From Azonexus sp. (lineage in GTDB: Bacteria > Pseudomonadota > Gammaproteobacteria > Burkholderiales > Rhodocyclaceae): a stretch of 64,000 nt of DNA. This document shows positions 38,613 to 48,285 of the stretch, piece by piece. The position numbers were made by a program, and so were the translations under genes. How positions within the stretch are numbered: position 1 is the stretch's first letter; each line of letters starts with the position of its first letter. Under the pieces are notes generated by a model. That model had not been told where the DNA came from, made no database searches, and saw only the letters and a list, made by a program, of their open reading frames with translations. The stretch spans positions 1 through 64,000 of the forward strand of contig JAUYSK010000016.1 of assembly GCA_030696345.1 (NCBI GenBank), in the 5' to 3' direction.

Positions 38613-39439
38613 AGTTCGATTTCTCCAGTGAAAACTGTCTCGGCCGGACCAGTCATCAATACCGAGCGGCCAGCCCCGCCCCAGACAATGTTCAGATCGC
38701 CACCGCGCGTCGTTACCCGCACCGGCGAATCAAGTAGACCGCGCCGGATACCGGCGACGACAGCCGCACAGGCGCCCGTGCCACAGGCCAAGGTCTCGCC
38801 GGAGCCGCGCTCGTAGACGCGCAACTTGATCGCATGGCGATCGACGACCTGCATGAAACCGGCGTTAACTCGTTGCGGAAAACGTTCGTGATTTTCGATC
38901 AACGGACCATGTTCAGCCACCGGTGCGCCTTCGACGCATTCAACGACCTGCACCGCATGCGGGTTACCCATCGAGACGACGCTGATTTCCAGCGTTTCAT
39001 CCGCCACATCAAGGTTGTAGATGACAACATCGTCGTCATGCAGAAAAGGGATTTCCGTCGGCAAAAACCGGGGAATTCCCATGTCCACCGTGACATTGCC
39101 ATCAGCCTCAAGTCGCGGCGAGATGATCCCTGCCTGCGTTTCAACGCGAATCTCGCGCTTTTCGGCCAGCCCAGCCTCGTGCACGAAACGCACGAAGCAG
39201 CGAGCGCCATTGCCGCATTGTTCGACTTCGCTGCCATCGGCATTGAAAATCCGGTAACGGAAATCAACACCCGGCTGCGTTGGCTTCTCAACCAGCAAAA
39301 TCTGGTCGCAGCCAACGCCGAAATTGCGGTCCGCCAGATAGCGCAATTGCTCCGGGGTCAGGGAAACGGCCTGACGAATGCCATCAACGACGACGAAATC
39401 GTTGCCCAGGCCGTGCATCTTAGAGAATTTCAGTTTCAC
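38609..39439 (-). CDS. dapF: Diaminopimelate epimerase
   Basis: Interconverts LL- and meso-DAP for lysine and peptidoglycan synthesis. The 276 residues carry the catalytic cysteine pair in [14 protein letters not shown] and [14 protein letters not shown], and the N-terminal [13 protein letters not shown]. The start is a GTG with GGAG upstream. First gene of a dapF-DUF484-xerC operon. Confidence 0.97.
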   Translation of the reverse strand: MKLKFSKMHGLGNDFVVVDGIRQAVSLTPEQLRYLADRNFGVGCDQILLVEKPTQPGVDFRYRIFNADGSEVEQCGNGARCFVRFVHEAGLAEKREIRVETQAGIISPRLEADGNVTVDMGIPRFLPTEIPFLHDDDVVIYNLDVADETLEISVVSMGNPHAVQVVECVEGAPVAEHGPLIENHERFPQRVNAGFMQVVDRHAIKLRVYERGSGETLACGTGACAAVVAGIRRGLLDSPVRVTTRGGDLNIVWGGAGRSVLMTGPAETVFTGEIEL

Positions 39440-39498
39440 ACACTGCTCCGCTTATCGGTTAAAAAAGAATAGCAGAGACAGTGGTTTATCTCAAACTC

Positions 39499-40002
39499 TT
39501 AAAGTTTTTTCTCCATGACAAAATCGTCCATGACGAAGCCATGACCAATATCGTCAACAATGGATTCGCGCACCGCAAATCCATATTTTTTATAGGATCC
39601 AATGGCCTTGTCGTTACGCTTGTTGACCGCGAGTATCACGCAGGGATAACCCAGTTTCCGGGCGCGCGCCGCGACATGCTCGATCAGTTGCCCACCGACA
39701 CCCTGACGCTGGACATCCGGATGGATATAAAGCTTGTCGAGCTTGAACTCGCCCTTGTAGATTTCGCTGAAGGCAAAACCTACACGGCGTCCGTTGTAAA
39801 ACGCCTGATCAAGCCATTTTTCGGCATCCTCCAGGTCATCGTACAAGCGCTCGTGGCCGTAGCGCTGTTCGAGCATGAAGTCGATCTGTTCCTGGGTGAT
39901 GATCCCTGGATAAGTGGCCTGCCATATTTCGCGGGCCAGGGCTGAGATGGCCGGCACGTCAGGTGGCATGACCGAGCGGATTTCTATTTTCAGGCTGTTC
40001 AT
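39499..40002 (-). CDS. GNAT-family N-acetyltransferase
   Basis: Protein of 167 residues with the GNAT acetyl-CoA loop HPDVQRQGVGGQLIEHV and the following VILAVNKRNDKAIGSYKKYGF motif B. Substrate unknown. The ATG overlaps the upstream acyltransferase stop (ATGA), so it belongs to the lipid acyltransferase operon. Confidence 0.9.
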   Translation of the reverse strand: MNSLKIEIRSVMPPDVPAISALAREIWQATYPGIITQEQIDFMLEQRYGHERLYDDLEDAEKWLDQAFYNGRRVGFAFSEIYKGEFKLDKLYIHPDVQRQGVGGQLIEHVAARARKLGYPCVILAVNKRNDKAIGSYKKYGFAVRESIVDDIGHGFVMDDFVMEKKL

Positions 40003-40874
40003 TTGTAAAACCTCTGTTCTCCAGGTGGCCGGGTCTTGAAACGTTTATGCAACCAGAAATACTGCTCCGGCATGCGCAGCACCTGGCTTTCGATAAAGCG
40101 ATTGACGAATTCTGTATCTGCTTCGACGCTTTCACCGGGGAAATTCTCCCAGGCTGGCATCACCTCGACTTCGTAGCCATCCGCCACCTGACGGGTAATA
40201 CAGGCAACCACTTTTGCCCCCGTCAGGCGCGCCAAGCGGGAAACTCCCGGAATGGTCGCGGCCTGCACGCCAAAAAACGGCACAAAAATCGAGTCCCTCG
40301 GGCCAAAATCCATGTCCGGCAGGTAATAGAACCGATAACCATCCTTCATTGCCTTGATGATCTTGCGCATCCCGTCCTGCCTTGAAAGCAGCAGAACATC
40401 AGAAAATCGACGCCGGCCATCATAAAGCAACTTGTTGAAAACCGGATTCTTCTGATTGGAATAAACACTGCAGCCACGAACCAGCATCGAGGTACGAATT
40501 GCGCCCGCATCCAGCCCGACAAAATGGGGCGACAACAGGATAACTGGCTTGCCCTCAGGGTCAGTTAAATGCTCGACACCATGAATACGGATAATGCGCT
40601 CCAGCCGCTCTCGGGATGCCCACCAACCCAACGTGCGATCAAGCACGGCGCGGCTGAATGCAATAAAATTCTGGCGCACCAGCTTTTCGCGCTCGACTTC
40701 AGTCATCTCGGGAAAGCACAGGCGCAGATTGATCAGCGCCACGTTGCGCCGCTCACGCCCAAAAGCGAAAAGGAAGCGCCCCAACATGCCACCGACGCCC
40801 CGCAAAATTGGCAAGGGCAGCCAATGCAGAAGCCAAAGCAATCCAACCACTGAATAGGAAAGCAAGCGCTTCAA
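39999..40874 (-). CDS. LpxL/HtrB-family lipid A late acyltransferase (copy 1)
   Basis: Lauroyl/myristoyl-type acyltransferase of 291 residues that adds secondary chains to lipid A. One N-terminal membrane segment (LLSYSVVGLLWLLHWLPLPIL) and the catalytic H-x4-D in LSPHFVGLDAG; DMDFGPRDSIFVPFFG is the conserved second block. I start at the TTG at 40874, just after the stop of the paralogue upstream; the frame to 40973 adds sequence antisense-like to neighbours. Paired with a related enzyme, probably acting on different positions. Confidence 0.88.
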   Translation of the reverse strand: MKRLLSYSVVGLLWLLHWLPLPILRGVGGMLGRFLFAFGRERRNVALINLRLCFPEMTEVEREKLVRQNFIAFSRAVLDRTLGWWASRERLERIIRIHGVEHLTDPEGKPVILLSPHFVGLDAGAIRTSMLVRGCSVYSNQKNPVFNKLLYDGRRRFSDVLLLSRQDGMRKIIKAMKDGYRFYYLPDMDFGPRDSIFVPFFGVQAATIPGVSRLARLTGAKVVACITRQVADGYEVEVMPAWENFPGESVEADTEFVNRFIESQVLRMPEQYFWLHKRFKTRPPGEQRFYK

Positions 40875-40875
40875 A

Positions 40876-41721
40876 TCAGCGCTCCGCCGGCGGCGGCTCA
40901 GCGCCACCCGGGTGCTTGTAGCGGTTGTAGCCCCAGAGATATTGGGTCGGGCATTGGCGCACCAGCGCTTCAATTTCCGAATTTATCTGCTGGGCGCGGT
41001 CCACCGTAGCACCCTCCAAGGGCTGACTCGGCGGCAAAAAATGCAGGCAATAGCCGCGCCCATTCGGCAAGCGCTCGCCCCATGCCATCAGCGTCGTCGC
41101 GCCGGTTTCGGTCAAGCGCGCTGCCAACGTCATCGTGTAAGCCGGCTTGCCAAAAAAGTCGAGCCAGACCCCCTCACCAACTTTCGGCGCCTGATCCGGC
41201 AACATGCCGACAGCCTGCCCCTTCTTCAGCGCCTTGATCAGCGCCCGCACGCCCGACAGGTCGGCTGGCGCAAGATGCAGATGTTCGCGCTTGCGACCAT
41301 CAAGAATCATCTGCCGGATCGAAGCCTGACGTGGCGGCCGGTACAGAACGGTCACATCGCCAAAGGCTGAATAGTACTGGGCTGTGATTTCGAAACAACC
41401 GAGATGCGGCGTCATGAAGACGATGCCCTTGCCGGCCTGCTGCGCCGCCTCGACGTGCTCCCAACCGCGTACTTCAACAACCTGGGCGTTGGTTTCTTCC
41501 AGCGTGCGCAACCAGATGCGTGCCAGTTCGACCATCTGTTTGCCGGCTTCGGCCACGGCTGCGCCACGCAAGGATGGATCGATCCCGGCTTGGGCCATGT
41601 TCTCGCAGACATGCCGGCGATAGGTCGGCGACAGCAGATAAGTCAGCCGGCCAAGCCAGCCACCCAGCAAGTGAACCAGCCACAAGGGCAGCTTGCTCAG
41701 GAGTCGAAAAATAAAAACCAT
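40876..41721 (-). CDS. LpxL/HtrB-family lipid A acyltransferase (copy 2)
   Basis: Acyltransferase of 281 residues with an N-terminal membrane segment and the catalytic motif H-x4-E in MTPHLGCFEITAQY, followed by RQASIRQMILDGRKREHLHL and MLPDQAPKVGEGVWLDFFG, the usual LpxL blocks. The ATG has GGAGCTCC before it. First of a three-gene operon with the second acyltransferase and the GNAT gene, divergent from metK. Confidence 0.9.
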   Translation of the reverse strand: MVFIFRLLSKLPLWLVHLLGGWLGRLTYLLSPTYRRHVCENMAQAGIDPSLRGAAVAEAGKQMVELARIWLRTLEETNAQVVEVRGWEHVEAAQQAGKGIVFMTPHLGCFEITAQYYSAFGDVTVLYRPPRQASIRQMILDGRKREHLHLAPADLSGVRALIKALKKGQAVGMLPDQAPKVGEGVWLDFFGKPAYTMTLAARLTETGATTLMAWGERLPNGRGYCLHFLPPSQPLEGATVDRAQQINSEIEALVRQCPTQYLWGYNRYKHPGGAEPPPAER

Positions 41722-41734
41722 GGAGCTCCGGGGG

Positions 41735-41762
41735 TTGATACTCGCCGTGAAAAGTTTAATAT
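41735..41762 (+). promoter_or_regulatory. Sigma-70 promoter of metK
   Basis: -35 TTGATA (41735-41740), 16-bp spacer, -10 TATTAA-region TAATAT (41757-41762). It predicts a metK leader of about 110 nt. Confidence 0.65.
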
Positions 41763-41768
41763 TATGGG

Positions 41769-41880
41769 ATCGCCGAGTTAAACAGACAACTTGCGGGGCG
41801 ACTAATAAATTCTGCTAAAGCGTCACCTGCTCGTGGTCCGAAGCTGGTAGCGCCAGATCAAAGGACCATTGGAGCTCCGC
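41769..41880 (+). promoter_or_regulatory. Structured 5' leader of metK
   Basis: The leader contains a nested hairpin just before the ribosome-binding site: outer pair GGTCC (41837-41841) with GGACC (41864-41868), inner pair CTGG with CCAG around TAGCG. The ribosome-binding site lies in the palindrome GGAGCTCC (41873-41880 region). The setting suggests feedback control of metK, but I could not fit it to a known SAM riboswitch class. Confidence 0.45.
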
Positions 41881-43044
41881 ATGAGCGAGTACTTCTTCAC
41901 TTCAGAATCGGTTGGTGAAGGCCATCCCGACAAGGTTTCCGACCAGATATCCGACGCCATCCTCGACGCCATCCTGGCACAGGACAAGCACTCTCGCGTT
42001 GCCGCCGAAACATTGTGCAACACCGGCCTGGTCGTGCTGGCCGGTGAAATCACCACCAACGCCAACGTCGACTACATTCAGGTCGCCCGCGACACCATCA
42101 AGCGCATCGGCTACGACAACACCGAATACGGTATCGACTACAAAGGCTGCGCCGTGCTCGTCGCCTATGACAAGCAGAGCCCGGACATCGCCCAGGGCGT
42201 GGACAAGGCCTACGATGACAACCTCAATCAAGGTGCTGGCGATCAGGGCTTGATGTTCGGCTACGCCTGCGACGAAACTCCTTCGTTGATGCCGCTGCCG
42301 ATCTACCTGTCGCACCGTCTGGTCGAGCGCCAGGCGATGCTGCGCAAGGATGGTCGCCTGCCGTGGGCGCGCCCGGATGCCAAATCGCAGGTCACTATCC
42401 GGTACGTTGATGGCAAGCCGCACTCGATCGATACCGTCGTGCTGTCCACTCAGCATTCGCCGGACATCAGCCTCGAAGACCTGCGTGAAGCAACCATCGA
42501 GCAGATCATCAAGCCGGTGCTACCGAAGGAACTGATCAAGGGCGACATCAAATTCCTGGTCAACCCGACCGGCCGTTTCGTTGTCGGTGGTCCGCAGGGC
42601 GACTGTGGCCTGACCGGCCGCAAGATCATCGTTGACACCTACGGCGGTGCCGCACCGCACGGTGGCGGTGCCTTCTCCGGCAAGGACCCATCCAAGGTTG
42701 ATCGTTCCGCCGCCTACGCCACGCGTTACGTTGCCAAGAACATCGTCGCCGCCGGCCTGGCCTCGCGCTGCCTGGTGCAGGTTTCCTACGCCATCGGCGT
42801 TGCCGAGCCGACCTCGATCATGGTCGAGACCTATGGCACCGGCAAGGTCAGCAATGAAACCTTGACCGCGTTAATCCGCAAGCACTTCGATCTGCGTCCG
42901 AAGGGCATCGTCAACATGCTTGACCTGCTCCGTCCGATCTACCAGAAGACTGCAGCCTACGGCCATTTCGGCCGTGACGAACCGGAATTCACCTGGGAAA
43001 ACACCGATCGTGCAAGCCTGTTGAAGTCCGACGCCGGCCTGTAA
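41881..43044 (+). CDS. metK: S-adenosylmethionine synthetase
   Basis: Makes SAM from methionine and ATP. The 387 residues carry the signature GEGHPDK, the ATP-loop hexapeptide GAGDQG and [19 protein letters not shown]. The ATG at 41881 has GGAG upstream; the frame to 41869 begins with a TTG inside that leader. Together with ahcY and metF 3-7 kb away, it completes the activated methyl cycle in this region. Confidence 0.98.
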   Translation: MSEYFFTSESVGEGHPDKVSDQISDAILDAILAQDKHSRVAAETLCNTGLVVLAGEITTNANVDYIQVARDTIKRIGYDNTEYGIDYKGCAVLVAYDKQSPDIAQGVDKAYDDNLNQGAGDQGLMFGYACDETPSLMPLPIYLSHRLVERQAMLRKDGRLPWARPDAKSQVTIRYVDGKPHSIDTVVLSTQHSPDISLEDLREATIEQIIKPVLPKELIKGDIKFLVNPTGRFVVGGPQGDCGLTGRKIIVDTYGGAAPHGGGAFSGKDPSKVDRSAAYATRYVAKNIVAAGLASRCLVQVSYAIGVAEPTSIMVETYGTGKVSNETLTALIRKHFDLRPKGIVNMLDLLRPIYQKTAAYGHFGRDEPEFTWENTDRASLLKSDAGL

Positions 43045-43062
43045 TCAATACAGCGCCATAAA

Positions 43063-43090
43063 AAGGGAGCCAGCAGGGCTCCCTTTTTTG
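43063..43090 (+). terminator. Rho-independent terminator of metK
   Basis: 9-bp stem AAGGGAGCC / GGCTCCCTT with a 5-nt loop, followed by TTTTT. It lies just before the first HD-GYP gene. Confidence 0.9.
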
Positions 43091-43105
43091 TTAAAGTCAG
43101 CAGAT

Positions 43106-44305
43106 ATGCTTAAGAAAATCCCGGTCGAGCATCTTGTCCTCGGCATGCATCTGCAAGCCTTTTGCGGCGCATGGCTGGAGCATCCTTTCTGGCGGACGAA
43201 GTTCGTACTGTCTGACCCGAACGACATCACACTGATTTTCGAAAGCCCAATCAAGGAAGTCTGGATCGACATTTCCAAAGGACTTGATATAAAACTTGCC
43301 GACAAGGCGAGCAATATCGAATTGGTGACCGCCGAAGAAGTTCCGGAACCAGCACCCGAGATTCAGCCCAAAAGCACCTATCGCGAAGAAATCAAGCGCG
43401 CCGCGAAGATCTGCGCCAAGGGCAAGGAAGCTGTGGTTTCCATGTTTCAGGAAGCACGCATGGGCAAGGCCATCGAGGCGGAGGCGGCAGCACCGCTGGT
43501 AGAGGAAATTTCCAATTCGATGATGCGCAATCCGGGCGCATTGATCAGCCTGGCTCGCCTGAAGACCGCCGACGACTACACCTACATGCACTCGGTCGCC
43601 GTATGTGCATTGATGATCGCCCTCGCCCGCCAACTGGGGCTGGACGAGGAACAAACAAAACAAGCCGGCATGGCTGGCCTACTGCACGACCTGGGCAAAG
43701 CGATGATTCCGGCAGAAATCTTGAACAAGCCAGGCAAACTGACCGATGCGGAATTCACGCTGGTCAAAACGCATCCGGAAGAAGGCCATAAGCTATTGCT
43801 CGGCGGCATTGGGATCAACGAAATCACCAAAGATGTCTGCCTGCACCATCACGAAAAGGTCGATGGAAGCGGCTATCCAAAAAGCCTCAATGGCGAAACG
43901 ATGAGCTTGTTTGCCAAAATGGGTGCCGTCTGTGACGTCTATGACGCCATCACCTCAAACCGCCCCTACAAGGCAGGCTGGGATCCCGCCGAATCAATCA
44001 AGCGCATGGCCGAATGGACGGGACATTTCGACCCGATTGTTTTCCAGGCGTTCGTCAAGAGCCTGGGCATTTACCCCATCGGCTCACTCGTCAAGCTGGC
44101 GTCGGGCAAGCTGGGTGTTGTGGTCGAACAGGGCGAGCAATCGCTGCTCAAGCCCAAGGTCAAGGTCTTTTTCTCGACCAAGTCGGTGGCCTATATCAAG
44201 CCGGAAATCATCGATCTCGCCCGCAGCGCGGAGAAAATCACCGGACGGGAAGATGCCGCCAAATGGGGAATCAAGGACATCGACCGCTTCTGGGCTTCGG
44301 AATGA
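43106..44305 (+). CDS. HD-GYP domain phosphodiesterase (tandem copy 1)
   Basis: Protein of 399 residues with an N-terminal DUF3391-like region (MLKKIPVEHLVLGMHLQAFCGAWLEHPFW) and an HD-GYP domain: HD pair at H194-D195 in LLHDLGK, then HHHEKVDGSGYP and NRPYKAGWDP. HD-GYP enzymes hydrolyse cyclic di-GMP, so motility or pilus control is plausible given the pil cluster 20 kb away; target processes are inferred. The ATG at 43106 aligns with the start of the paralogue; the TTG at 43088 is in the metK terminator. Confidence 0.9.
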   Translation: MLKKIPVEHLVLGMHLQAFCGAWLEHPFWRTKFVLSDPNDITLIFESPIKEVWIDISKGLDIKLADKASNIELVTAEEVPEPAPEIQPKSTYREEIKRAAKICAKGKEAVVSMFQEARMGKAIEAEAAAPLVEEISNSMMRNPGALISLARLKTADDYTYMHSVAVCALMIALARQLGLDEEQTKQAGMAGLLHDLGKAMIPAEILNKPGKLTDAEFTLVKTHPEEGHKLLLGGIGINEITKDVCLHHHEKVDGSGYPKSLNGETMSLFAKMGAVCDVYDAITSNRPYKAGWDPAESIKRMAEWTGHFDPIVFQAFVKSLGIYPIGSLVKLASGKLGVVVEQGEQSLLKPKVKVFFSTKSVAYIKPEIIDLARSAEKITGREDAAKWGIKDIDRFWASE

Positions 44306-44417
44306 TCAACTCCGACCGAACAGGCGTCAGCGGTTCGCCGCCTGAAGACTGACTCCAGCCCAACACATCCATTTGGCATTCGCCCATGAACGCGCTTCAT
44401 TGCTATGATCCGTACAT

Positions 44418-45623
44418 ATGCTGAAGAAAATTCCCGTCGATAAACTTGGCTTGGGCATGTACCTTCAGGCGTTCTGTGGCGCCTGGCTGGACCATCCTTT
44501 CTGGCGAACAAAATTCCTGCTGGACGATCCGGATGATCTGACCCTTATCCGGAAAAGCGCCATTGCCGAAGCATGGATCGATATTTCAAAGGGGCGCGAC
44601 GTCGATCCTGACGATATCGAACCAGGCACGATCCTCCAGACAGCAGAAGAAGTTCCGGCCCTGGCGCCGGAAACAACCAGCCATGTTGCACTGAACGAGG
44701 AGCTTTGGCAGGCGGCCCGCATTATCGCCAGGGCGAAGGAAATGATTGCCTCGGTATTCGAGGATGTCCGCATGGGACAGGCCGTTAAAGTAGATGCACT
44801 GGCGCCGCTGGTTGATGAGATCCTGAATTCGCTGTCCCGCAACCCTGTCGCCTTGATCTGCCTAGCTCGCCTGAAGACCACCGACGATTACACCTTCATG
44901 CACTCGATCTCCGTGTGCGGACTGATGATCTCGCTGGCTCGCCAGCTCGGGCTGAGCGCCGAACAGGTTCGCGAAGCCGGGATGGGCGGTTTGCTGCACG
45001 ACCTGGGCAAAACCACGTCGCCGCAACACATGCTCAACAAGCCAGGCAAGCTGACGAACGAGGAATTCGCTGAAATAAAGCAACATGCCGCCGAGGGCCA
45101 CAAGATTTTGCTGGATGGAAGCAGCTTTACCGAGGTTGTTACAGACATCTGCCTGCATCATCATGAAAAAATCGATGGCTCCGGCTACCCCGAAGGGCTG
45201 CGCGGCGATCAGATCTCGCTTTACGCCAAGATGAGCGCCGTATGCGACGTGTACGATGCGATCACCTCGAACCGTCCATACAAGTCGGCATGGGATCCGG
45301 CCGAAGCCATTCGCAGCATGGCGGAGTGGAACGGCCATTTCGACCCGGTGGTATTTCAGGCTTTCGTCAAACGCATCGGCATCTACCCGGTTGGTTCGCT
45401 GATCAGGCTGGCCTCCGGAAAACTCGGTGTCGTTATCGAACAGAACGAGCAGACGCTGCTCAAACCCAAGGTCAAGGTTTTTTTCTCGACCAAGTCGCAA
45501 GCCTACATCAAGCCGGAAATCATTGATCTCGCACGCAGCCTGGAAACGATTGCCGGTCGCGAAGAGGCCGCCAAATGGGGCATTCAGGACATCAACCGTT
45601 ACTGGGCGAGCGACAAGCCGTAA
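44418..45623 (+). CDS. HD-GYP domain phosphodiesterase (tandem copy 2)
   Basis: Paralogue of the preceding gene, 401 residues, alignable over its whole length: MLKKIPVDKLGLGMYLQAFCGAWLDHPFW at the start, LLHDLGKTTSP with the HD pair, HHHEKIDGSGYP, and a shared tail (VKVFFSTKSQAYIKPEIIDLARS ... WGIQDINRYWAS). A gene duplication is the simplest reading. The middle linker (about 70-110) is the most divergent part. The ahcY promoter overlaps its last codons. Confidence 0.9.
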   Translation: MLKKIPVDKLGLGMYLQAFCGAWLDHPFWRTKFLLDDPDDLTLIRKSAIAEAWIDISKGRDVDPDDIEPGTILQTAEEVPALAPETTSHVALNEELWQAARIIARAKEMIASVFEDVRMGQAVKVDALAPLVDEILNSLSRNPVALICLARLKTTDDYTFMHSISVCGLMISLARQLGLSAEQVREAGMGGLLHDLGKTTSPQHMLNKPGKLTNEEFAEIKQHAAEGHKILLDGSSFTEVVTDICLHHHEKIDGSGYPEGLRGDQISLYAKMSAVCDVYDAITSNRPYKSAWDPAEAIRSMAEWNGHFDPVVFQAFVKRIGIYPVGSLIRLASGKLGVVIEQNEQTLLKPKVKVFFSTKSQAYIKPEIIDLARSLETIAGREEAAKWGIQDINRYWASDKP

Positions 45624-45637
45624 AAACGGTTTATAAT
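45610..45637 (+). promoter_or_regulatory. Promoter of the ahcY operon
   Basis: -10 TATAAT (45632-45637), 16-bp spacer, weak -35 GCGACA (45610-45615). It overlaps the end of the second HD-GYP gene and would start transcription just before the riboswitch. Confidence 0.65.
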
Positions 45638-45646
45638 CCGCCCCCT

Positions 45647-45745
45647 ACCGAGGAGCGCTGCAGGAGATCACCCCCAGGCTCGGTTTGAAACCGCGCTCAC
45701 TGTTCAACCCTGCCGGGCGCAGGGGGTTCGGTGAGACACCGCCTC
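45647..45745 (+). ncRNA. S-adenosylhomocysteine (SAH) riboswitch
   Basis: Conserved elements in order: CCGAGGAGCGCTGC, then CCCAGGCTCGG (closing the first helix, CCGAG with CTCGG), then GCGCTCAC, which can pair with GAGCGC. This is the SAH aptamer known upstream of ahcY in beta- and gammaproteobacteria; it raises expression when SAH builds up. Downstream lie a hairpin (AACCCTGC / GCAGGGGGTT) and CGCCTCCTC, which could compete by pairing with GAGGAGCG of the aptamer, suggesting an ON switch. Confidence 0.92.
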
Positions 45746-45775
45746 CTCCCCGTCACAGTTATTTAGGAGCTTACT

Positions 45776-47188
45776 GTGGCTGAATTCAAAGACTACGTTA
45801 TCGCTGACTTGAACCTTGCCGACTGGGGTCGCAAGGAAATCAACATTGCCGAAACCGAAATGCCGGGCCTCATGGCCATTCGCGAAGAATTCGCGAAGAC
45901 CCAGCCGCTCAAGGGCGCACGCATCACCGGTTCGCTGCATATGACCATCCAGACCGCCGTGCTGATCGAGACGCTGACCGCCCTCGGCGCCGAAGTCCGC
46001 TGGGCCTCGTGCAACATTTTCTCGACCCAGGATCACGCTGCTGCCGCCATCGCGGCCGACGGTATCCCTGTTTTCGCCGTCAAGGGCGAAACCCTGGTCG
46101 ACTACTGGGATTACACCCACCGCATCTTCGAATGGGCCGATGGCGGCTATACCAACATGATCCTTGACGACGGCGGCGATGCAACGCTGCTGCTGCACCT
46201 CGGCGCCCGTGCCGAGAAGGACATTTCCGTACTGGCCAAGCCGGGCTCGGAAGAAGAAACCATCCTCTTCGCCGCCATCAAGGCCAAGATCGCCGCTGAT
46301 CCGACCTGGTATTCCGTGCGTCTCGCCGCCGTCAAGGGCGTTACCGAAGAGACCACGACCGGCGTGCATCGCTTGTACCAGATGCACCAGCGCGGCGAAC
46401 TCAAGTTCCCGGGCATCAACGTCAATGACTCCGTGACCAAGTCCAAGTTCGACAACCTCTACGGCTGCCGCGAATCATTGGTTGACGGCATCAAGCGCGC
46501 CACCGACGTCATGATCGCCGGCAAGGTCGCCGTCATCGCCGGTTATGGCGATGTGGGCAAGGGTTCCGCCCAGGCCATGCGCGCCCTGTCGGCGCAGGTA
46601 TGGGTCACCGAAATCGATCCGATCTGCGCCCTCCAGGCCGCGATGGAAGGCTATCGCGTCGTCACCATGGAATACGCCGCCGACAAGGCCGACATTTTCG
46701 TCACCACGACTGGGAACTTCCACGTCATTACACATGACCACATGGCCGCGATGAAGAACAACGCCATCGTCTGCAACATCGGTCACTTTGACAACGAAAT
46801 CGACGTCGCCTCGATCGAGAAGTACCAGTGGGAAGAGATCAAGCCGCAAGTCGATCACGTCATTTTCCCGGACGGCAAGCGCATCATCCTGCTCGCCAAG
46901 GGTCGTCTGGTGAATTTGGGTTGTGGCACCGGCCATCCGTCCTACGTGATGTCTTCTTCCTTCGCCAACCAGACCATCGCCCAGATCGAGCTGTGGACCG
47001 AATCAGTCAAGGGTTCCAACAAGTACCCGGTCGGCGTCTACACCCTGCCCAAGCACCTCGATGAAAAGGTCGCCCGCCTGCAGTTGAAGACGCTGAACGC
47101 ACAGCTGTCCGAGCTGACCGACCAGCAGGCCGCCTACATCAGCGTGCCGAAGGAAGGCCCGTACAAGACTGACCACTACCGCTACTAA
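45776..47188 (+). CDS. ahcY: Adenosylhomocysteinase
   Basis: NAD-dependent hydrolase of 470 residues that splits SAH into adenosine and homocysteine. Motifs: [30 protein letters not shown], the NAD fold [15 protein letters not shown], and the C-terminal tail [12 protein letters not shown]. The start is GTG with TTTAGGAG upstream. Controlled by the SAH riboswitch and followed by a holin-like gene, tlyA and metF in one run. Confidence 0.98.
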   Translation: MAEFKDYVIADLNLADWGRKEINIAETEMPGLMAIREEFAKTQPLKGARITGSLHMTIQTAVLIETLTALGAEVRWASCNIFSTQDHAAAAIAADGIPVFAVKGETLVDYWDYTHRIFEWADGGYTNMILDDGGDATLLLHLGARAEKDISVLAKPGSEEETILFAAIKAKIAADPTWYSVRLAAVKGVTEETTTGVHRLYQMHQRGELKFPGINVNDSVTKSKFDNLYGCRESLVDGIKRATDVMIAGKVAVIAGYGDVGKGSAQAMRALSAQVWVTEIDPICALQAAMEGYRVVTMEYAADKADIFVTTTGNFHVITHDHMAAMKNNAIVCNIGHFDNEIDVASIEKYQWEEIKPQVDHVIFPDGKRIILLAKGRLVNLGCGTGHPSYVMSSSFANQTIAQIELWTESVKGSNKYPVGVYTLPKHLDEKVARLQLKTLNAQLSELTDQQAAYISVPKEGPYKTDHYRY

Positions 47189-47191
47189 ACC

Positions 47192-47542
47192 ATGCGATTA
47201 CTTGCCATCTGGACCATCAACGCGCTCGCCCTGCTGGCGTTGCCGTATGTCGTGCCGTCGGTCCATGTGGCAAGTTTCGGCACGGCGCTGATCGTCGCCC
47301 TCGTTCTCGGGCTGATCAACGCTGTGCTGCGACCATTGCTGATTTTGCTGACCCTGCCGGTCACGCTGCTGACACTGGGTTTGTTCATCTTCGTGATCAA
47401 TGCCCTGCTCTTTCAGCTGGCCGGCAATCTGGTCGACGGCTTCAATGTTGGCGGTTTCTGGCCGGCGCTGTTTGGCTCCGTCGTATATAGCCTGATTTCC
47501 TGGGCGCTCAGCAGCCTGCTTTTTTCATCAGGAAAGCGCTGA
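47192..47542 (+). CDS. Phage holin-4 superfamily-like membrane protein
   Basis: Protein of 116 residues with about four TM segments and the family motif ALVLGLINAVLRPLLILLTLPVTLLTLGLFIFVINALLF. Despite the family name (from database naming), the sequence here shows no phage context; function is unknown. It starts 3 bp after ahcY and overlaps tlyA by one base (TGATG), so it is co-transcribed with the methyl-cycle genes. Confidence 0.88.
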   Translation: MRLLAIWTINALALLALPYVVPSVHVASFGTALIVALVLGLINAVLRPLLILLTLPVTLLTLGLFIFVINALLFQLAGNLVDGFNVGGFWPALFGSVVYSLISWALSSLLFSSGKR

Positions 47543-48285
47543 TGCCCCGCGTCGATCAACTGCTGGTGGAATCCGGCCTCGCCGTATCACGCACGGCTGC
47601 CCAACGACTGATCGCCGCCGGCCGCGTCAGCTGGTCTGGCGGCGTCATCAGCAAACAGTCGCTGGAATTAGCCGAAAAAACACCGTTGACCGTAGCAAGT
47701 GACCCGGATGACCGTTACGTCTCGCGCGGCGGCCTCAAACTGGCAGGCGCACTGAGCGAAACTGGAATTTCCGTCAGCGGCAAAACCTGTCTTGATGTTG
47801 GCCAATCGACCGGCGGTTTTACAGACCGCCTCCTGCAATCCGGAGCCAAGCACGTCGTTGGTGTCGATGTCGGCCACGAACAACTGCACCCGCGCCTGGT
47901 CGCCGATCAGCGCGTCACCAGCTTTGAAGGAATCAACTGCCGAGCGCTGACCGTTGACGATCTTGGCGAAGCATTTCCGGCAACCGGCTTCGAGCTGATT
48001 GTCGGCGACGTTTCCTTCATCTCGCTGACCCTGATCCTGCCCCAATTGCCCGCTCTGCTGGCTGAACACGGCGATCTGCTGATGCTGGTCAAGCCCCAGT
48101 TCGAAGTTGGCTTCGGCAAGGTTGCCCGGGGTGGCATCGTCCGCGATCCGGCACTTTTTGCGGAAGTCGAAAGCAAGCTCCGCCTTTGCGCCAAAGACCT
48201 TGGCCTCACCGTCCGTGCCTGGCTCGACAGCCCGATCACCGGCGGCGATGGCAACCGCGAATTTTTCATCTGGTTGAACAAATGA
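47542..48285 (+). CDS. tlyA: TlyA-family rRNA 2'-O-methyltransferase
   Basis: Protein of 247 residues: an N-terminal S4 RNA-binding domain (RVDQLLVESGLAVSRTAAQRLIAAG) and an FtsJ/RrmJ-like SAM domain (CLDVGQSTGGFTDRLLQSGAKHVVGVDVG; GDVSFISLTLILPQL; VKPQFEVG). Homologues methylate 16S and 23S rRNA; some are annotated hemolysin A. It lies between ahcY and metF with ATGA coupling to metF. Confidence 0.9.
   Translation: MPRVDQLLVESGLAVSRTAAQRLIAAGRVSWSGGVISKQSLELAEKTPLTVASDPDDRYVSRGGLKLAGALSETGISVSGKTCLDVGQSTGGFTDRLLQSGAKHVVGVDVGHEQLHPRLVADQRVTSFEGINCRALTVDDLGEAFPATGFELIVGDVSFISLTLILPQLPALLAEHGDLLMLVKPQFEVGFGKVARGGIVRDPALFAEVESKLRLCAKDLGLTVRAWLDSPITGGDGNREFFIWLNK

Noticed and set aside
41769..41880. 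SAM-II riboswitch before metK
   Set aside because: A GCTAAAGCG stretch is suggestive, but I could not place the SAM-II pseudoknot elements; reported only as a structured leader.
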